Positions 8,692 to 20,070 of a stretch of 47,106 bases of DNA are shown piece after piece. Source of the stretch: Candidatus Heimdallarchaeota archaeon. Lineage in GTDB: Archaea; Asgardarchaeota; Heimdallarchaeia; Heimdallarchaeales; Heimdallarchaeaceae. The notes under the pieces were generated by a model, which saw only the letters and a list, made by a program, of their open reading frames with translations, was not told the origin of the DNA and searched no databases. The position numbers and the translations under genes were made by a program. The stretch is taken from NCBI GenBank assembly GCA_019057815.1, contig JAHLWR010000027.1:1-47106 (forward strand), in the 5' to 3' direction. Positions within the stretch are counted from its first letter, which is position 1. Every line of letters starts with the position of its first letter.

Positions 8692-9306
8692 CTATTTTTT
8701 TCTTTTCCGTAAAGATAAAGATATTGCAGAAATAGATAGAATAGTAAGAGAAATACTTAGTGAATCTGTCTCAACTGTAGTACTTTCCGTCTCAACTGTA
8801 GTACTTTCTGTCTCAACTGTAATACTTTCTGTCTCAACTGTAATACTGAAGGCATCAAACCACATTGTTGTTGTTTCAGGATCTATGTCCCATGACTTAT
8901 TTTCTCTGAAATATGCTTTACCAAAAACGGATAACTCATTTGTAGGAATATTTTCCAATTTGAAATTAAAAACAGCTTGAGTTTCTCCTGATACACTAGT
9001 AATAAGACTTGCAGCTGAATGATCCGTTTTAATGAATGTACCACCTTCTATTTTCGCATAAAGAACAATATCATGAAAATCACTAATATCCGTACCAAAA
9101 CTGTTTACTGTTAATTTTATCATCACACTATAATCTGAATCTACATCGACTTCTATATAATCAACAATGACAGAGAGAGTGTAAGTAGAACCGCCTGAAG
9201 CTGTTTCTGAGATAGAATTAGAAAGTGCATATGTCTGTGAGGACAATAAAAGCAAGATAACTAAATTTGTCACAAGTAAAATAATCTTGTTTTTCATTAT
9301 TATCAA
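8692..9306 (-). CDS. Secreted, C-terminally anchored protein with VETES repeats
   Basis: This 204-residue protein has a clear signal peptide (residues ~4-27, KIILLVTNLVILLLLSSQTYA), then a beta-rich extracellular domain of about 120 residues. It continues with a linker of four 7-residue repeats of the type TVETES(I/T) (about 154-181), a hydrophobic segment (SISLTILSISAISLSL) and an RKRKK tail. The repeats are encoded by ~21-bp tandem units at about 8764-8850. This is the layout of a stalked archaeal surface protein. It leads an operon with 8283-8684. The function of the globular domain is unknown. Confidence 0.75.
   Translation of the reverse strand: MIIMKNKIILLVTNLVILLLLSSQTYALSNSISETASGGSTYTLSVIVDYIEVDVDSDYSVMIKLTVNSFGTDISDFHDIVLYAKIEGGTFIKTDHSAASLITSVSGETQAVFNFKLENIPTNELSVFGKAYFRENKSWDIDPETTTMWFDAFSITVETESITVETESTTVETESTTVETDSLSISLTILSISAISLSLRKRKK
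8764..8850. repeat. 21-bp tandem repeat (4 units) inside a surface-protein gene
   Basis: Four units of the type ctgtctcaactgtartacttt encode the VETES linker. Units differ by single bases. Such a tract can gain or lose units by slippage, changing stalk length by seven residues at a time. Confidence 0.85.
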
Positions 9307-9375
9307 AGCTAAGTACCGTTGTTATATTTTTTAAAATTTGTGGAGCATACTAAGGGAATTTTGAAGAATTATTAC

Positions 9376-9400
9376 AAATAAAAAAACCCCTAAGGAATAC
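9376..9400 (-). repeat. Short fragment of the 16S trailer repeat (copy 4)
   Basis: The string cccctaaggaatac with its flanking A-run matches the distal end of the 16S trailer (18290-18310 region). Read on the minus strand it is a T-run terminator-like sequence. It marks the boundary between the minus-strand surface operon and the plus-strand HEPN-type genes. Confidence 0.6.
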
Positions 9401-9532
9401 AATTTAAATGATTACTCTTCTAATCTATTGCATTATCTTCTGAACAACAATAGATTCAAATTCTTCTCACGTTTTTCTTGTAAATTTACAAAAAGAGATG
9501 ATAGTTATATATCTGTAACAGTATGTTGCTTT

Positions 9533-10354
9533 ATGAACGTTAAGCAAGAATTTTATGAAAATTACTGTTTTGCTTTAACTATTACTCATAATTACCTTGT
9601 TTCTGAACATCTATTGAATAACTACAGCAATTCTTGGAGTATTGTTTCTGGTTATTATTCACTAATGACGATTGGTAGACTGTTATGTAATATTGGATCT
9701 AAGGACTATCCTAAAGAACATGGTAGTTTTTTCAAATTCTTGAATGGTAGGCAGTCTAGTTTAAATGGTCAAAAAACATCTATGAATATTAATCGTGATG
9801 TTCTTCTTCAAAATCTAGAGAGATATGATGAAGATATTGAACATGTTTTCCGAAAACTAGGTTATGTTCTGTCTAAATTGGTAAAAATTCGAACCCATTC
9901 TAATTATGAACAGTTTGTTATTTCCCACCAGTTCTATCACCGAGATATAACTCCTTCACTTATTTCATTTATCCCTAAACTTAAGGATGCTACACTAGAA
10001 TGGCTATGGTTCGCCCTTGAGTTCTTTCTCAAATATGTTGACAGTCTCCCTATTGCAGGTGAATGCTTCGGTTTGATTTTGGACCAACATAAAGAATCAG
10101 TCAATACAATGATTGACGAAGGTGTTTTTATGTGGGGTTTCAAGCAATTTCTTGAAGAACACCATGTATATGGTGCAGATAAAAAGAAAATTCGGAATGT
10201 CGAAAATTTGTGGGAAAGGGCTGTGTTACCCTATTCTTCAAAGGTTATTCCCGTCAAAGATAGTTTCTATGAAGATATCACTATTGACAAACACGCGGGA
10301 AAGCAAGATAAGATTAAATCTTTCATTGATTCATTGAAAGAATTTCGTCAATGA
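9533..10354 (+). CDS. HEPN-like protein (273 aa)
   Basis: The reading frame extends upstream to a TTG at 9428, but the ATG at 9533 is preferred because a TATA-like ttatatat lies ~25 bases before it, consistent with a leaderless transcript. The helix SWSIVSGYYSLMTIGRLLCN and the later IRTHSNYEQFVISH resemble the two core helices and the Arg/His region of HEPN-fold proteins, many of which are RNases or nucleotidyl-transferase targets in toxin and defence systems. The match is by pattern only. It is the first of four consecutive plus-strand genes of similar size. Confidence 0.5.
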   Translation: MNVKQEFYENYCFALTITHNYLVSEHLLNNYSNSWSIVSGYYSLMTIGRLLCNIGSKDYPKEHGSFFKFLNGRQSSLNGQKTSMNINRDVLLQNLERYDEDIEHVFRKLGYVLSKLVKIRTHSNYEQFVISHQFYHRDITPSLISFIPKLKDATLEWLWFALEFFLKYVDSLPIAGECFGLILDQHKESVNTMIDEGVFMWGFKQFLEEHHVYGADKKKIRNVENLWERAVLPYSSKVIPVKDSFYEDITIDKHAGKQDKIKSFIDSLKEFRQ

Positions 10355-10607
10355 TTGTTTTTCTATTTTCAAATACTAAGATTCTTATTTCTCATTATGT
10401 TGGTACCAGTTCATCCACGCCTTTTCCGTACTCTTTTAAACATTTGTAGAACACTATCATTCTTTCCACGTCTTAGAATACTGTTTCTACAAGCAAAGTT
10501 CCTCCATTTTTCTTAAAAACTGTGAATAATATCTGGGATATATTGAGTTTCATATTAAAACCTTCGATTCCATACTTTGATAAACATCCAGTTTACTATT
10601 TTTCTTA
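10355..10607. other. Non-coding gap
   Basis: About 250 A+T-rich bases between two plus-strand genes. No RNA, repeat or convincing ORF was seen; it presumably holds the promoter of the downstream gene. Confidence 0.4.
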
Positions 10608-11252
10608 ATGTCAAAAAAGAAAGGAACTAAACAAATCTATTCCATTAACGATATGGAATTATTCTCCTTCCACTTCAATGATTCCAAGGATGGAGTAATT
10701 GTTGCTCTACGTAATAAAAGTATTGATTTTCATCTCACGGTTTACAGAAAAGGTATGAGCTTGTTTTCCCACGTTGTCTACCATGATAAGGGGACAGGAG
10801 AACCGAAACGTACACCAAATAAGGAATTTTCTCTTAAAGACTTTCTTGAACAAGTAAGAACAGAACTTGGAGATGATTTCATTCAGTTTTATGATGATCA
10901 AACTAAGTGTTATGCTTTCACTGATGAATATATGGAATTCATCTTGGGAAAGAACAATGAAAAAGGTAATCAGAAGATTAGATTGGAGAATGCCCTTCAA
11001 GTGGCTTTTTCACAACCCGATTTTTCTAATACTCAACACTTTCACCTAATCAACATTTCTCACTTATTTTCTACTTATCCTTTAGGTTTTATCAGTGTTG
11101 AAACCGACCCCAAGGTCATATTTCCAATTTCAAATGAACAAATGATCGTCTTTCCTGATAATTTTGTCAGTGAAGTTCTTTCTATCCTTCTAGAAGGACT
11201 AAGTTTCAATGCTTTTATTAAAGAAATATCTAATTTTTATGAAAAAGTATAA
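10608..11252 (+). CDS. Hypothetical protein (214 aa) in the HEPN cluster
   Basis: No family was recognised. The N-terminal half reads as alternating beta strands (MELFSFHFNDSKDGVIVAL, IDFHLTVYRK), followed by charged helices; there is no signal peptide or membrane segment. It is probably a soluble cytoplasmic alpha/beta protein. Its place between HEPN-like genes suggests a partner such as an antitoxin or sensor, but nothing in the sequence shows that directly. ATG at 10608 directly follows ttttctta with no SD, as for its neighbours. Confidence 0.6.
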   Translation: MSKKKGTKQIYSINDMELFSFHFNDSKDGVIVALRNKSIDFHLTVYRKGMSLFSHVVYHDKGTGEPKRTPNKEFSLKDFLEQVRTELGDDFIQFYDDQTKCYAFTDEYMEFILGKNNEKGNQKIRLENALQVAFSQPDFSNTQHFHLINISHLFSTYPLGFISVETDPKVIFPISNEQMIVFPDNFVSEVLSILLEGLSFNAFIKEISNFYEKV

Positions 11253-11370
11253 TTTCTTTCGTTTGTGAAATCATCTGAATTTTGTTATAATTATTTCTTA
11301 TCGATATCCAATATTTTTGCTTTACAGCTTTAAATAAAAGCATTTAACTAGTCTCTATCTTCATGTTGTT

Positions 11371-12132
11371 ATGTCTAATCAGTATACTAGTGTATTTACA
11401 ATCATACAAACAAATATTAAAAATGTAAAATTGAACAAATCTCAATTTCCCATCGCACAAAATATTTCTGGTTCTCATTTAGGATGTGACTTTTCTCTTG
11501 ATACAGAACAAAGCCAACTCACTATTCAAGGTTCATCTCTAGATTTGATTAATGACTGCGCTAGAAATATAATTAGGTCTCTTAATAGAAAACAAGATTG
11601 GGGATTTCATTTCCATGAACAACTCGATAAATCCAGTGGTATGGGTGTTGGAACAGTTAATGTTAAAATAGCAGCTAGTGTTCAGGAAGGTTATAAAGAT
11701 ACGAATGAACTAATCTCTAATATTTGTAACGAATATAATTTACCTAAATTTCTAGATTTACTTTTTCGAGAATCTATTCTAAATTGTTCAACTTCCAAAC
11801 TCGAGGTTGCTTTTTTTCTAATTTATACTGCTTTAGAGCGTGCTGTAAAACTGTTATATGAGTACTGTTGTGGTAAAACTGATAAACAACCTATTGATCA
11901 TATGCTTAAAGAATTAAAAACAAATGCAGAGGTATTACTAAAAGTTAACGTAGCAAAGTTTGATAATAAGAGTCTCTACAGAGAAATAAGAAATGCTATT
12001 GCTCATGGAGATCCTAAGGTAAACGACCTTAAGTATAATCTTAGTAAGACCGTTAGAATACTTTTGAACGATGTAGATAATATCTTCAGACAATTATCCC
12101 TCCTCTTATTAAAATATGAGTCTTTTCTTTAA
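11371..12132 (+). CDS. Protein with C-terminal HEPN-type domain (253 aa)
   Basis: The C-terminal ~110 residues carry the features of a HEPN/MAE_28990-type helical domain: FFLIYTALERAVKLLYEYCC and then LYREIRNAIAHGDP, which contains the Arg-Asn-x-x-x-His RNase signature. The N-terminal ~110 residues form a separate beta-rich region (SGSHLGCDFSLDTEQSQLTIQG). In other systems such domains cleave RNA on infection or upon release of an antitoxin. A TATA-like tttaaataaaagc lies ~40 bases upstream of the ATG. Part of a four-gene plus-strand cluster (9533-13217). Confidence 0.65.
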   Translation: MSNQYTSVFTIIQTNIKNVKLNKSQFPIAQNISGSHLGCDFSLDTEQSQLTIQGSSLDLINDCARNIIRSLNRKQDWGFHFHEQLDKSSGMGVGTVNVKIAASVQEGYKDTNELISNICNEYNLPKFLDLLFRESILNCSTSKLEVAFFLIYTALERAVKLLYEYCCGKTDKQPIDHMLKELKTNAEVLLKVNVAKFDNKSLYREIRNAIAHGDPKVNDLKYNLSKTVRILLNDVDNIFRQLSLLLLKYESFL

Positions 12133-12335
12133 TCTTTTTCTCTCCTCTTACATTTTCTTTTTTAAATGATATTTCTTTCTTCTCATGAGATGTAATACTC
12201 AGCATCACCTCGATATTACTAACGAAAGAATAGCGTTAGAAAAACTAGCGATGCAACGTACAACGAAGCCAATAACTATTTTTCTAATTGTAGTATATTG
12301 CCAAGAAATATATTGGAATAATTCATAATATACTT

Positions 12336-13217
12336 ATGGAAAATGTTATAGTTGACCCAAAAAAACAAGATTTTGTAAATGCTTTTGGACTTCTTGAAAC
12401 AGCAGAACAAGATATTAAAGCTTCTAAGCTTCTTTATAAAAGAAAATTGTATGCTCATTCAATTTTCTACTTACAGCAATCAGAAGAGAAGTTAGGAAAA
12501 TCTCTGTTATTGCTTATAGGTGAGTGTCAATATAAGGATTTAGCAAATGAAGTCCGGCATGATGTTGCGGATTTTTACTTAGAAAAATTGGTTAATTATT
12601 ATGTGGATAAGAAAGATAGTATTCAGATAAAAAGTAAAGAAGATTTTCAGATTAATAAAAAAATTGATGAATACAAAAAAAAGAAAAAGAACCTGATAAA
12701 GCAAGGTCAAACCATTTTTCTTGAATACTCTGATTTTGAAAGTGCTTTAAAACAATTTGACAGAACTCTCTTTCACTTAAGAAAAGGAATAAAGGAATGG
12801 AGAGGACAATATTATCGTCTAACCAAAAATAATATTGTTGTACTTACTAAAGCTGGTTATGAATTAATAGACAAGATTGAGAAATCAGAACTTTCTGAAG
12901 CGATGGATAATAAAAAACAACTGTTTGAAACTAACATTGATAAGCAAATTGCTATTCTAAATGTCCTTGATTCGTTTGAAAATTCTTTCTATGTTTACTT
13001 TTTAATTGGTTATATAGTTATTTTAGGTATGAACTTAGATTTCCATGTAGTTAGTTCACGCTACAGATTTCCAGATTATACTTTCGATACTGTATATACA
13101 GAAGAAGCATCTGTTGTAAAACTATATTCTCTAATCTCTAAAACTATTCACAAAATTATAAGAACATATGATTGGGTTTTATTGCAATGTATGGAAGATA
13201 ATGCGGAAGAAGAATAA
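12336..13217 (+). CDS. HEPN-domain protein, AbiV-like (293 aa)
   Basis: Residues ~8-60 contain LLETAEQDIKASKLLYKRKL followed by YAHSIFYLQQSEEKLGKSLL. This matches the HEPN/AbiV pattern in which a growing helix with A.f..QQ.EE..GK. follows a short turn. A downstream VRHDVADF may supply the Arg/His pair. The rest is a long charged coiled-coil-like region and a C-terminal part with hydrophobic segments (YVYFLIGYIVILGM). AbiV proteins act in abortive infection in bacteria; the same role here is inference. The start is the ATG at 12336, after an A+T-rich promoter-like stretch. Confidence 0.65.
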   Translation: MENVIVDPKKQDFVNAFGLLETAEQDIKASKLLYKRKLYAHSIFYLQQSEEKLGKSLLLLIGECQYKDLANEVRHDVADFYLEKLVNYYVDKKDSIQIKSKEDFQINKKIDEYKKKKKNLIKQGQTIFLEYSDFESALKQFDRTLFHLRKGIKEWRGQYYRLTKNNIVVLTKAGYELIDKIEKSELSEAMDNKKQLFETNIDKQIAILNVLDSFENSFYVYFLIGYIVILGMNLDFHVVSSRYRFPDYTFDTVYTEEASVVKLYSLISKTIHKIIRTYDWVLLQCMEDNAEEE

Positions 13218-13388
13218 TTTGACAATGTAAATAGAATAAAACATGAAATATAATGAAAAAGGATTGTTTCTTTGTAACTATTAATTTCAATCACAATTTT
13301 TTTACTCATTCATTATAATACGTAATGAGTTTTCTTCCCCTTTATATGTTAAACTCCAAATGATATTATAGAGGAATGATATAAGTTA

Positions 13389-16300
13389 ATGAACAAAACT
13401 AGAAACACGTTATTTTTTCTTTTTATCCTTTTTTTTGTTGTCTTTTTATCTATAACTCGAGTTTACGAACCCTCCTCATTTTGTTTAAATTCTTCCTCTT
13501 CTCTCGGTCAAGATATAGTTTTCAACTATAATTATACTTCAAATAAAGAATTTTTTATTGTTGAACTTCCTTCTCTTGAGTTAAATAATTTTAACTCCTT
13601 AACTCTCTTCTTTACTGTTTACGGTTATTCTAGTTCTAGTGGCTCTTTAAAAGTTACCTTCATCTTTAATGAAACTGAAATCGTTTTTAATATTGATCAA
13701 GTATTCCAAGATGCTTTTGAATATAATCTATCTCAAATTTTTACTTTTCCTGAACATTTTAACGGTGCAATGAATGTAACTATCATTTGTGAAGGTCACA
13801 CTTCTTATTCTTATCAATCTGGTTCATTGCACATTTCTAGTCTTACGAAAGTCGAAGTTATCACTCCCCCAACATTATTTGAAAACTCTTCTTATTTACC
13901 TATAATCCCTTATTGGCTTAAATTTAAAGGAAGTACAAATTCAAAGGTTACTCGAAGTATACAAACTTATTTTTATGTTCTTAAAGGTTATGAAAAACTT
14001 AATTCTTCTCTTTCATTCGTTTCCAACGATTTTACAGCTTTTTCGAAATATATTGAAATTGAAGTTAATGGTGAAATAGTTCTATGCTACGATTTTCAAG
14101 AAAATAAGAAAAGTGTGGAAACCTTTCTCCTCCCTGTAATTATCGGGTTAAACTCCCTTTCTGTCCATTTTTCCTTGGAATATGGTCTAGGTGTAGTACT
14201 GATTTCAGATATCCAGCTCTTCGGAAACGTTTTATGTTTTCAAGATATTCTTCCAGATGATGTTTATGATTGGGTTTCGTGGGAAAGTAGTTATTTTGAG
14301 CACTCCTTTAACTTGTCCCCTTTTAAACCTACAGCAGTAATTTCTGATCAAGTGCTCCATTTTACTTTAGAGTATGTTTTTTTTGGAGCTGCTGTTTCCC
14401 CTTTTATCCAGTTTGAATTAAAATCAGGAATGAACATTATACACTCAGGGGAAATTTCAGAGGATGAACAATTTTTACAAAACACTCTTGAAATAGATTC
14501 TTTTACTACAACTTATCACGACGATTTAATTTTTAGAATCTCGGGAACAGCTGAAACCGCAGGCATGTTTTACATTCTTAACTCAAGTAAACTTGAGATA
14601 GAGCCTGTTCCTCAACTTAGAGATAATACCTCTATAGTTAGGGAACTAGTCTCTGAAGAAAGTTATGTTACACCTGATGATGATTCTTTAGTAGTAATCT
14701 TCTCTGACATCTTTTACGTCGATTCAACTTACTTGAGATTCAATACTACTCTTTCTTTTAATTTGTTTGATGAAGAGTATTCAGCTGTTAACCAGATAGA
14801 TGTACAAATGCGTTTTGATCATTACAACGTTATCGATGCAACCTTTAACAATGAAAAAGTATTTCATGAGACAACGCAAATTTCTCTACTTCGAGGTTTT
14901 TATGATGTAAAAGTAACTTTATCTATTTTAGGTAATGGTTTAACTGTTTTTTTGCATAACTTGGAATATTCTCTCTCTTCCCTCGAAAACAGTCAAAGTA
15001 ACACTGATCCTTTTGATAATCCAAGTTATACTAATCCGTTTACTAATTCAAGTATAGATGACAAGGTAAACCTTCTCCTAGCTCCTAAAAGAAAGGTCAT
15101 TTTAGGTATTGAATATGGTCTAGATTGTTTTGCGATAGTTGTTTTCTTCGCTCTTTGTTATCTTAAAAAGTGCAAACAAAGGAAGGAAACAGAAGAGAGC
15201 TCCGAAGAATTTGAAATTCAAATAACAGGTTTTAGGTCAAGAATGAGTAAATTCTCTAATATAGGTAGTTCTGTAAAACAATGGTCTCTCAAAATTTGGG
15301 ACTCTACAACTCGAACAGTACTACTGCCTCTTGCCATCGCTTATATCCCAGGAAAAATTTATGTTATACGCAGTTTTACAGAGGAAATAATCGTTTTAGC
15401 GGAAAAAGGTTATGAACATGCAATTTTCGCTTCGGGAGCTAATTGGTATAATTCTCTCATTTTTTCCCTTTATTTTTCTACAATCATATGGTTATGTGTA
15501 TTGATTCTCTTGACTAATTTTGTCTTTTATCAAGACCTTTATGGTTTTACTAAAATCTTTGGAGGGCTTACGTCTATCTGGTTATCTGTTTCATGGATAG
15601 GTACTTCTGCTTATATCAAGCTAAATAACAAGAGTTTTGATGTTTTTACCCCTATTCTATTCCTTGGAGTCTTTCTGAGTCTTTACGGTTTATCTATTGT
15701 CTTGGGTAAAATAGAGAAAAGAAGGAGAAATTTGGTTATGGAAAAGTTTTTCCGTACAGGTAGATTAACCGTGAAAAGCGTCTCTTCAGAGGATTCTAAA
15801 ACTAAAATTACCACAACAGAAGAAGAACTTTCAGATGAAGAAAAAACTAGGTTGAAGCGTAAGTTACTGAACATAATTATCGTTGACATAAACCCTAACC
15901 TTCCAGTCTCTTCAAAAAGATTAGCGGAAATTCTAGAAGCACCAATAGAGTTAACAGAAAAGTTTCTGCAAGAGATAACAAATCAATATCCAGCAATAGG
16001 AAAATATTATCCTATAGAACAAATTTATGTCAAAAAAGAGTATAAAAGTGAAGAATATCTAGATTTAAGGAATAAGGAAGCAGTAAAAGAGGTAAGAGAT
16101 TTAGGCAAGACAGAGGCGCAACAGTCTATATCCTTAACCAAAACTTCAGCAACAATAAGATTCCAAGAGATGTATGAGGATATAGAGGGAGAAGATGACA
16201 AACAAAAGAAGAAAAATCTAATGTTAAAACTGGAGTTGACACCCAAGGAAGCAACAGTATATCTAAGTTTCATCAAAAAAGGAGCAGGGGAAGAAGACAT

Positions 16301-18266
16301 AGAACTAGTAAGTAATGATTTAGAATTCTTGCAAAAAGCCCTTAAAAAGATGGATAAAAGAGAAGATATTTTTCAAAGAAATACCCCAGAAAACTTGGTT
16401 AAAGATATTTATGATGGTCTTGAAGTTTTACATGGTTTTGATGATGTAGTTCTTTTCAAAAGAGGAGATAAATATGAGGTTATTTTCATAGAGTACAAGG
16501 GGGGAGACTATGTTGCTACTCATCCTTGGGATTATATTCCGAAAACAAACTATCATCTAAGAAGAATCACTCTTAACTTAAAACAAATAATAATCCTCTC
16601 AAAGAATTTAAAGATAAAAGATGTTCTAAAAACTTCAAAAAAACGAAAATTGGGAAAAAATATGCTTTATAGTTTTTTTGTAAAATTATTTTATGATAGA
16701 AACAGGCAATATCATGGAATTGGGAATGATTGGCTAATAAAACTCAAAAATGGTGACTTTAAAACCGCCTTAAATAAGCTAATAAAACGTAGATTTATGA
16801 CATATCGTCTTGTGAAGACCTTCCTTAAAGGATTAATTGAACAAAACGAAATAATAGGTTTAGCTCAAAATGGTCATGTAATTAAATTATCTAAAAATAC
16901 TAATGACATTATTGATATTGTAGATTACACTGAAATTACATTTAATAACAACAAAATTATTTTTACTGATGACTTTTTCTCTCCTAAATTCAAGAAGAAA
17001 GGACAACAAAATTACTTTACATTAAAGGGTTTTACTGATGTTTTAGATGACAATAGAAAATTAATTCAAAGTCTTATCCCTTATGAAATGTTAGAACCTA
17101 ACTTTTCTGAGGAGTATATTCTTTTACTATATGCAAAAATTAAGAGACTTTTTCTCTTTAGTCTTTTTAATACAAAAAAACTTGATTATTTGCAAAAATT
17201 AGTTGGTGGAAGGGCATTTTACGGTTTAGAAACGATGGTCTCACTTAAATTAGAAAATAGGATTGAAGAATGGTTTGATAATTATAAAAAAAGGAGAGGA
17301 GTATGCTGGTTCTATGATTATGGTCAACACCGAGTTATTGATTTTATGCATCCTAAAGACTTCAGGAAACTTTTTCAAAAGGCAATTGAAGAAACACTAT
17401 TTGGTCAAATAACCTCTATGTTGATAGATCCTCAATATTTCTTCGAATCTCAAGAGGAGGAATATTTTTTTGCAAAAGAATCATATAAGGAATTTCCATT
17501 CAAATTCTTTTTGTTTGATAATAATAATAATAATAAATTTCCTCCACGTTTTAATTTCTGGGATCACAAGAAACCTCCATCTTTAGGAATTGTTTTAGTT
17601 AACGAAGATGGGGATTTTTATTCTCACAAACCAGCTACAGGTGGACTAATATCTCCGAAAGTTGCAGGAATCAAGTTAGAATCACATGAGAAATTGTTGA
17701 ATTTTCCTGTACGCTGGGATAATTCCGCAGATGGTTTCATTTTTGGAAGACATTCAAAAGATACATCTATGTTTACTGAAACTGGTTTAGCATGGTCAAG
17801 TTGGTTGAAATCAGAAAAATTGGTACTACCAACAGGTCCTAGTGCTAAGATACCAGATGAATCAGTTACAGTAATGTTACTAGAATGGATAAAAGGATTG
17901 ACACTATTCGTTCAAAAGAGAATACTAAAACACCAAAAGTTTGTAGATTTTTGTGCAAAAAATAATCTTGAGGTGGCTGCTGATAGTTGTACACTAAGAA
18001 CTCCAGAAGGATCCATATATTCAATTGCAAAAGTATCTATGGACAAAGGAGGTAGACTTCGTCATCTTGAGGATTGGAAATATTTCAGTGGTGATAATTT
18101 AGTATTTTTACATAAAATGCAAAGAATTATCAAATCAATGATTTGTGATATTGCGTTGAAAGAAAGAGAAATAAATCCAAAGACAATTGACAACTGGGAA
18201 AAATGGGTAGAAAAGAATTGGCCTGAAGAATTTAAAAGCATAAAAAAATATTTTTTGCGAAAGTAA
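13389..18266 (+). CDS. Giant membrane protein: extracellular beta domain, TM bundle, cytoplasmic nuclease-like region
   Basis: This 1625-residue protein starts with a signal/anchor (8-27), then a ~530-residue Asn/Ser/Phe-rich extracellular beta-sandwich-type region. About five membrane segments follow (near 573-592, 640-655, 690-715, 723-742 and 750-772) and then ~850 cytoplasmic residues. In the cytoplasmic part, FDDVVLFKRGDKYEVIFIEYKGG (about 1016-1039, given here as motif FDD...IEYK) resembles the D...ExK core of PD-(D/E)xK nucleases. An acidic/basic helical linker (810-990) precedes it. The far C-terminus has no recognised family. Base composition changes from T-rich to A-rich near 15.8-16 kb, so the gene may be a fusion of an exported and a cytoplasmic module. 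It ends 38 bases before the 16S precursor stem, convergent with 16S. Confidence 0.7.
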   Translation: MNKTRNTLFFLFILFFVVFLSITRVYEPSSFCLNSSSSLGQDIVFNYNYTSNKEFFIVELPSLELNNFNSLTLFFTVYGYSSSSGSLKVTFIFNETEIVFNIDQVFQDAFEYNLSQIFTFPEHFNGAMNVTIICEGHTSYSYQSGSLHISSLTKVEVITPPTLFENSSYLPIIPYWLKFKGSTNSKVTRSIQTYFYVLKGYEKLNSSLSFVSNDFTAFSKYIEIEVNGEIVLCYDFQENKKSVETFLLPVIIGLNSLSVHFSLEYGLGVVLISDIQLFGNVLCFQDILPDDVYDWVSWESSYFEHSFNLSPFKPTAVISDQVLHFTLEYVFFGAAVSPFIQFELKSGMNIIHSGEISEDEQFLQNTLEIDSFTTTYHDDLIFRISGTAETAGMFYILNSSKLEIEPVPQLRDNTSIVRELVSEESYVTPDDDSLVVIFSDIFYVDSTYLRFNTTLSFNLFDEEYSAVNQIDVQMRFDHYNVIDATFNNEKVFHETTQISLLRGFYDVKVTLSILGNGLTVFLHNLEYSLSSLENSQSNTDPFDNPSYTNPFTNSSIDDKVNLLLAPKRKVILGIEYGLDCFAIVVFFALCYLKKCKQRKETEESSEEFEIQITGFRSRMSKFSNIGSSVKQWSLKIWDSTTRTVLLPLAIAYIPGKIYVIRSFTEEIIVLAEKGYEHAIFASGANWYNSLIFSLYFSTIIWLCVLILLTNFVFYQDLYGFTKIFGGLTSIWLSVSWIGTSAYIKLNNKSFDVFTPILFLGVFLSLYGLSIVLGKIEKRRRNLVMEKFFRTGRLTVKSVSSEDSKTKITTTEEELSDEEKTRLKRKLLNIIIVDINPNLPVSSKRLAEILEAPIELTEKFLQEITNQYPAIGKYYPIEQIYVKKEYKSEEYLDLRNKEAVKEVRDLGKTEAQQSISLTKTSATIRFQEMYEDIEGEDDKQKKKNLMLKLELTPKEATVYLSFIKKGAGEEDIELVSNDLEFLQKALKKMDKREDIFQRNTPENLVKDIYDGLEVLHGFDDVVLFKRGDKYEVIFIEYKGGDYVATHPWDYIPKTNYHLRRITLNLKQIIILSKNLKIKDVLKTSKKRKLGKNMLYSFFVKLFYDRNRQYHGIGNDWLIKLKNGDFKTALNKLIKRRFMTYRLVKTFLKGLIEQNEIIGLAQNGHVIKLSKNTNDIIDIVDYTEITFNNNKIIFTDDFFSPKFKKKGQQNYFTLKGFTDVLDDNRKLIQSLIPYEMLEPNFSEEYILLLYAKIKRLFLFSLFNTKKLDYLQKLVGGRAFYGLETMVSLKLENRIEEWFDNYKKRRGVCWFYDYGQHRVIDFMHPKDFRKLFQKAIEETLFGQITSMLIDPQYFFESQEEEYFFAKESYKEFPFKFFLFDNNNNNKFPPRFNFWDHKKPPSLGIVLVNEDGDFYSHKPATGGLISPKVAGIKLESHEKLLNFPVRWDNSADGFIFGRHSKDTSMFTETGLAWSSWLKSEKLVLPTGPSAKIPDESVTVMLLEWIKGLTLFVQKRILKHQKFVDFCAKNNLEVAADSCTLRTPEGSIYSIAKVSMDKGGRLRHLEDWKYFSGDNLVFLHKMQRIIKSMICDIALKEREINPKTIDNWEKWVEKNWPEEFKSIKKYFLRK

Positions 18267-18303
18267 AAGAATTAAAATTTTAAGAGAAATAAAAAACCCC
18301 TAA

Positions 18304-18329
18304 GGAATACAGGAACCCCGAGAAAACCT
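18304..18329 (-). other. 16S precursor-processing stem, trailer arm
   Basis: Read as RNA from the minus strand, this arm (core UCUCGGGGUUC) pairs with the leader arm at 20044-20070 (core GAACUCCGAGA) through 11 bp with one G-U pair. Both sides extend with few mismatches. It gives 16S its own processing stem. The distal T-run at 18290-18298 is a likely terminator. Confidence 0.65.
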
Positions 18330-18383
18330 ATCTTTCAATAAGAAAGAAAAAGGATTGGGAAGCCCGTGAGGGCCTCCAAACGT

Positions 18384-19893
<1,510 letters not shown>

Positions 19894-20043
19894 TCTTTTT
19901 TCGATTTTGTTTGTACGATCTTTGAACTTTTCACTATTATTAATGAATTACGAATTGACTTTTTTACGCACACTTACATACGTTTTGTGCTTTTATAGTA
20001 CAGAACCTTATTTCTGTCCTTTTCAATTCTTATTTGAAAAATA

Positions 20044-20070
20044 AAGTTCATCTCGGAGTTCTTGTTTTCC
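20044..20070 (-). other. 16S precursor-processing stem, leader arm
   Basis: Complementary to the trailer arm at 18304-18329 (GAACUCCGAGA against UCUCGGGGUUC, with extension on both sides). The ~150 nt between this arm and the mature 5' end are therefore transcribed leader, and the promoter must lie further upstream. Confidence 0.6.

Noticed and set aside
8764-8850. CRISPR array
   Set aside because: The repeats are contiguous 21-bp coding units without spacers.
19990-20003. TATA box (ctataaaagc on the minus strand) as the 16S promoter
   Set aside because: It lies downstream of the 16S leader processing arm (20044-20070), which must be transcribed, so it is unlikely to be the main promoter.
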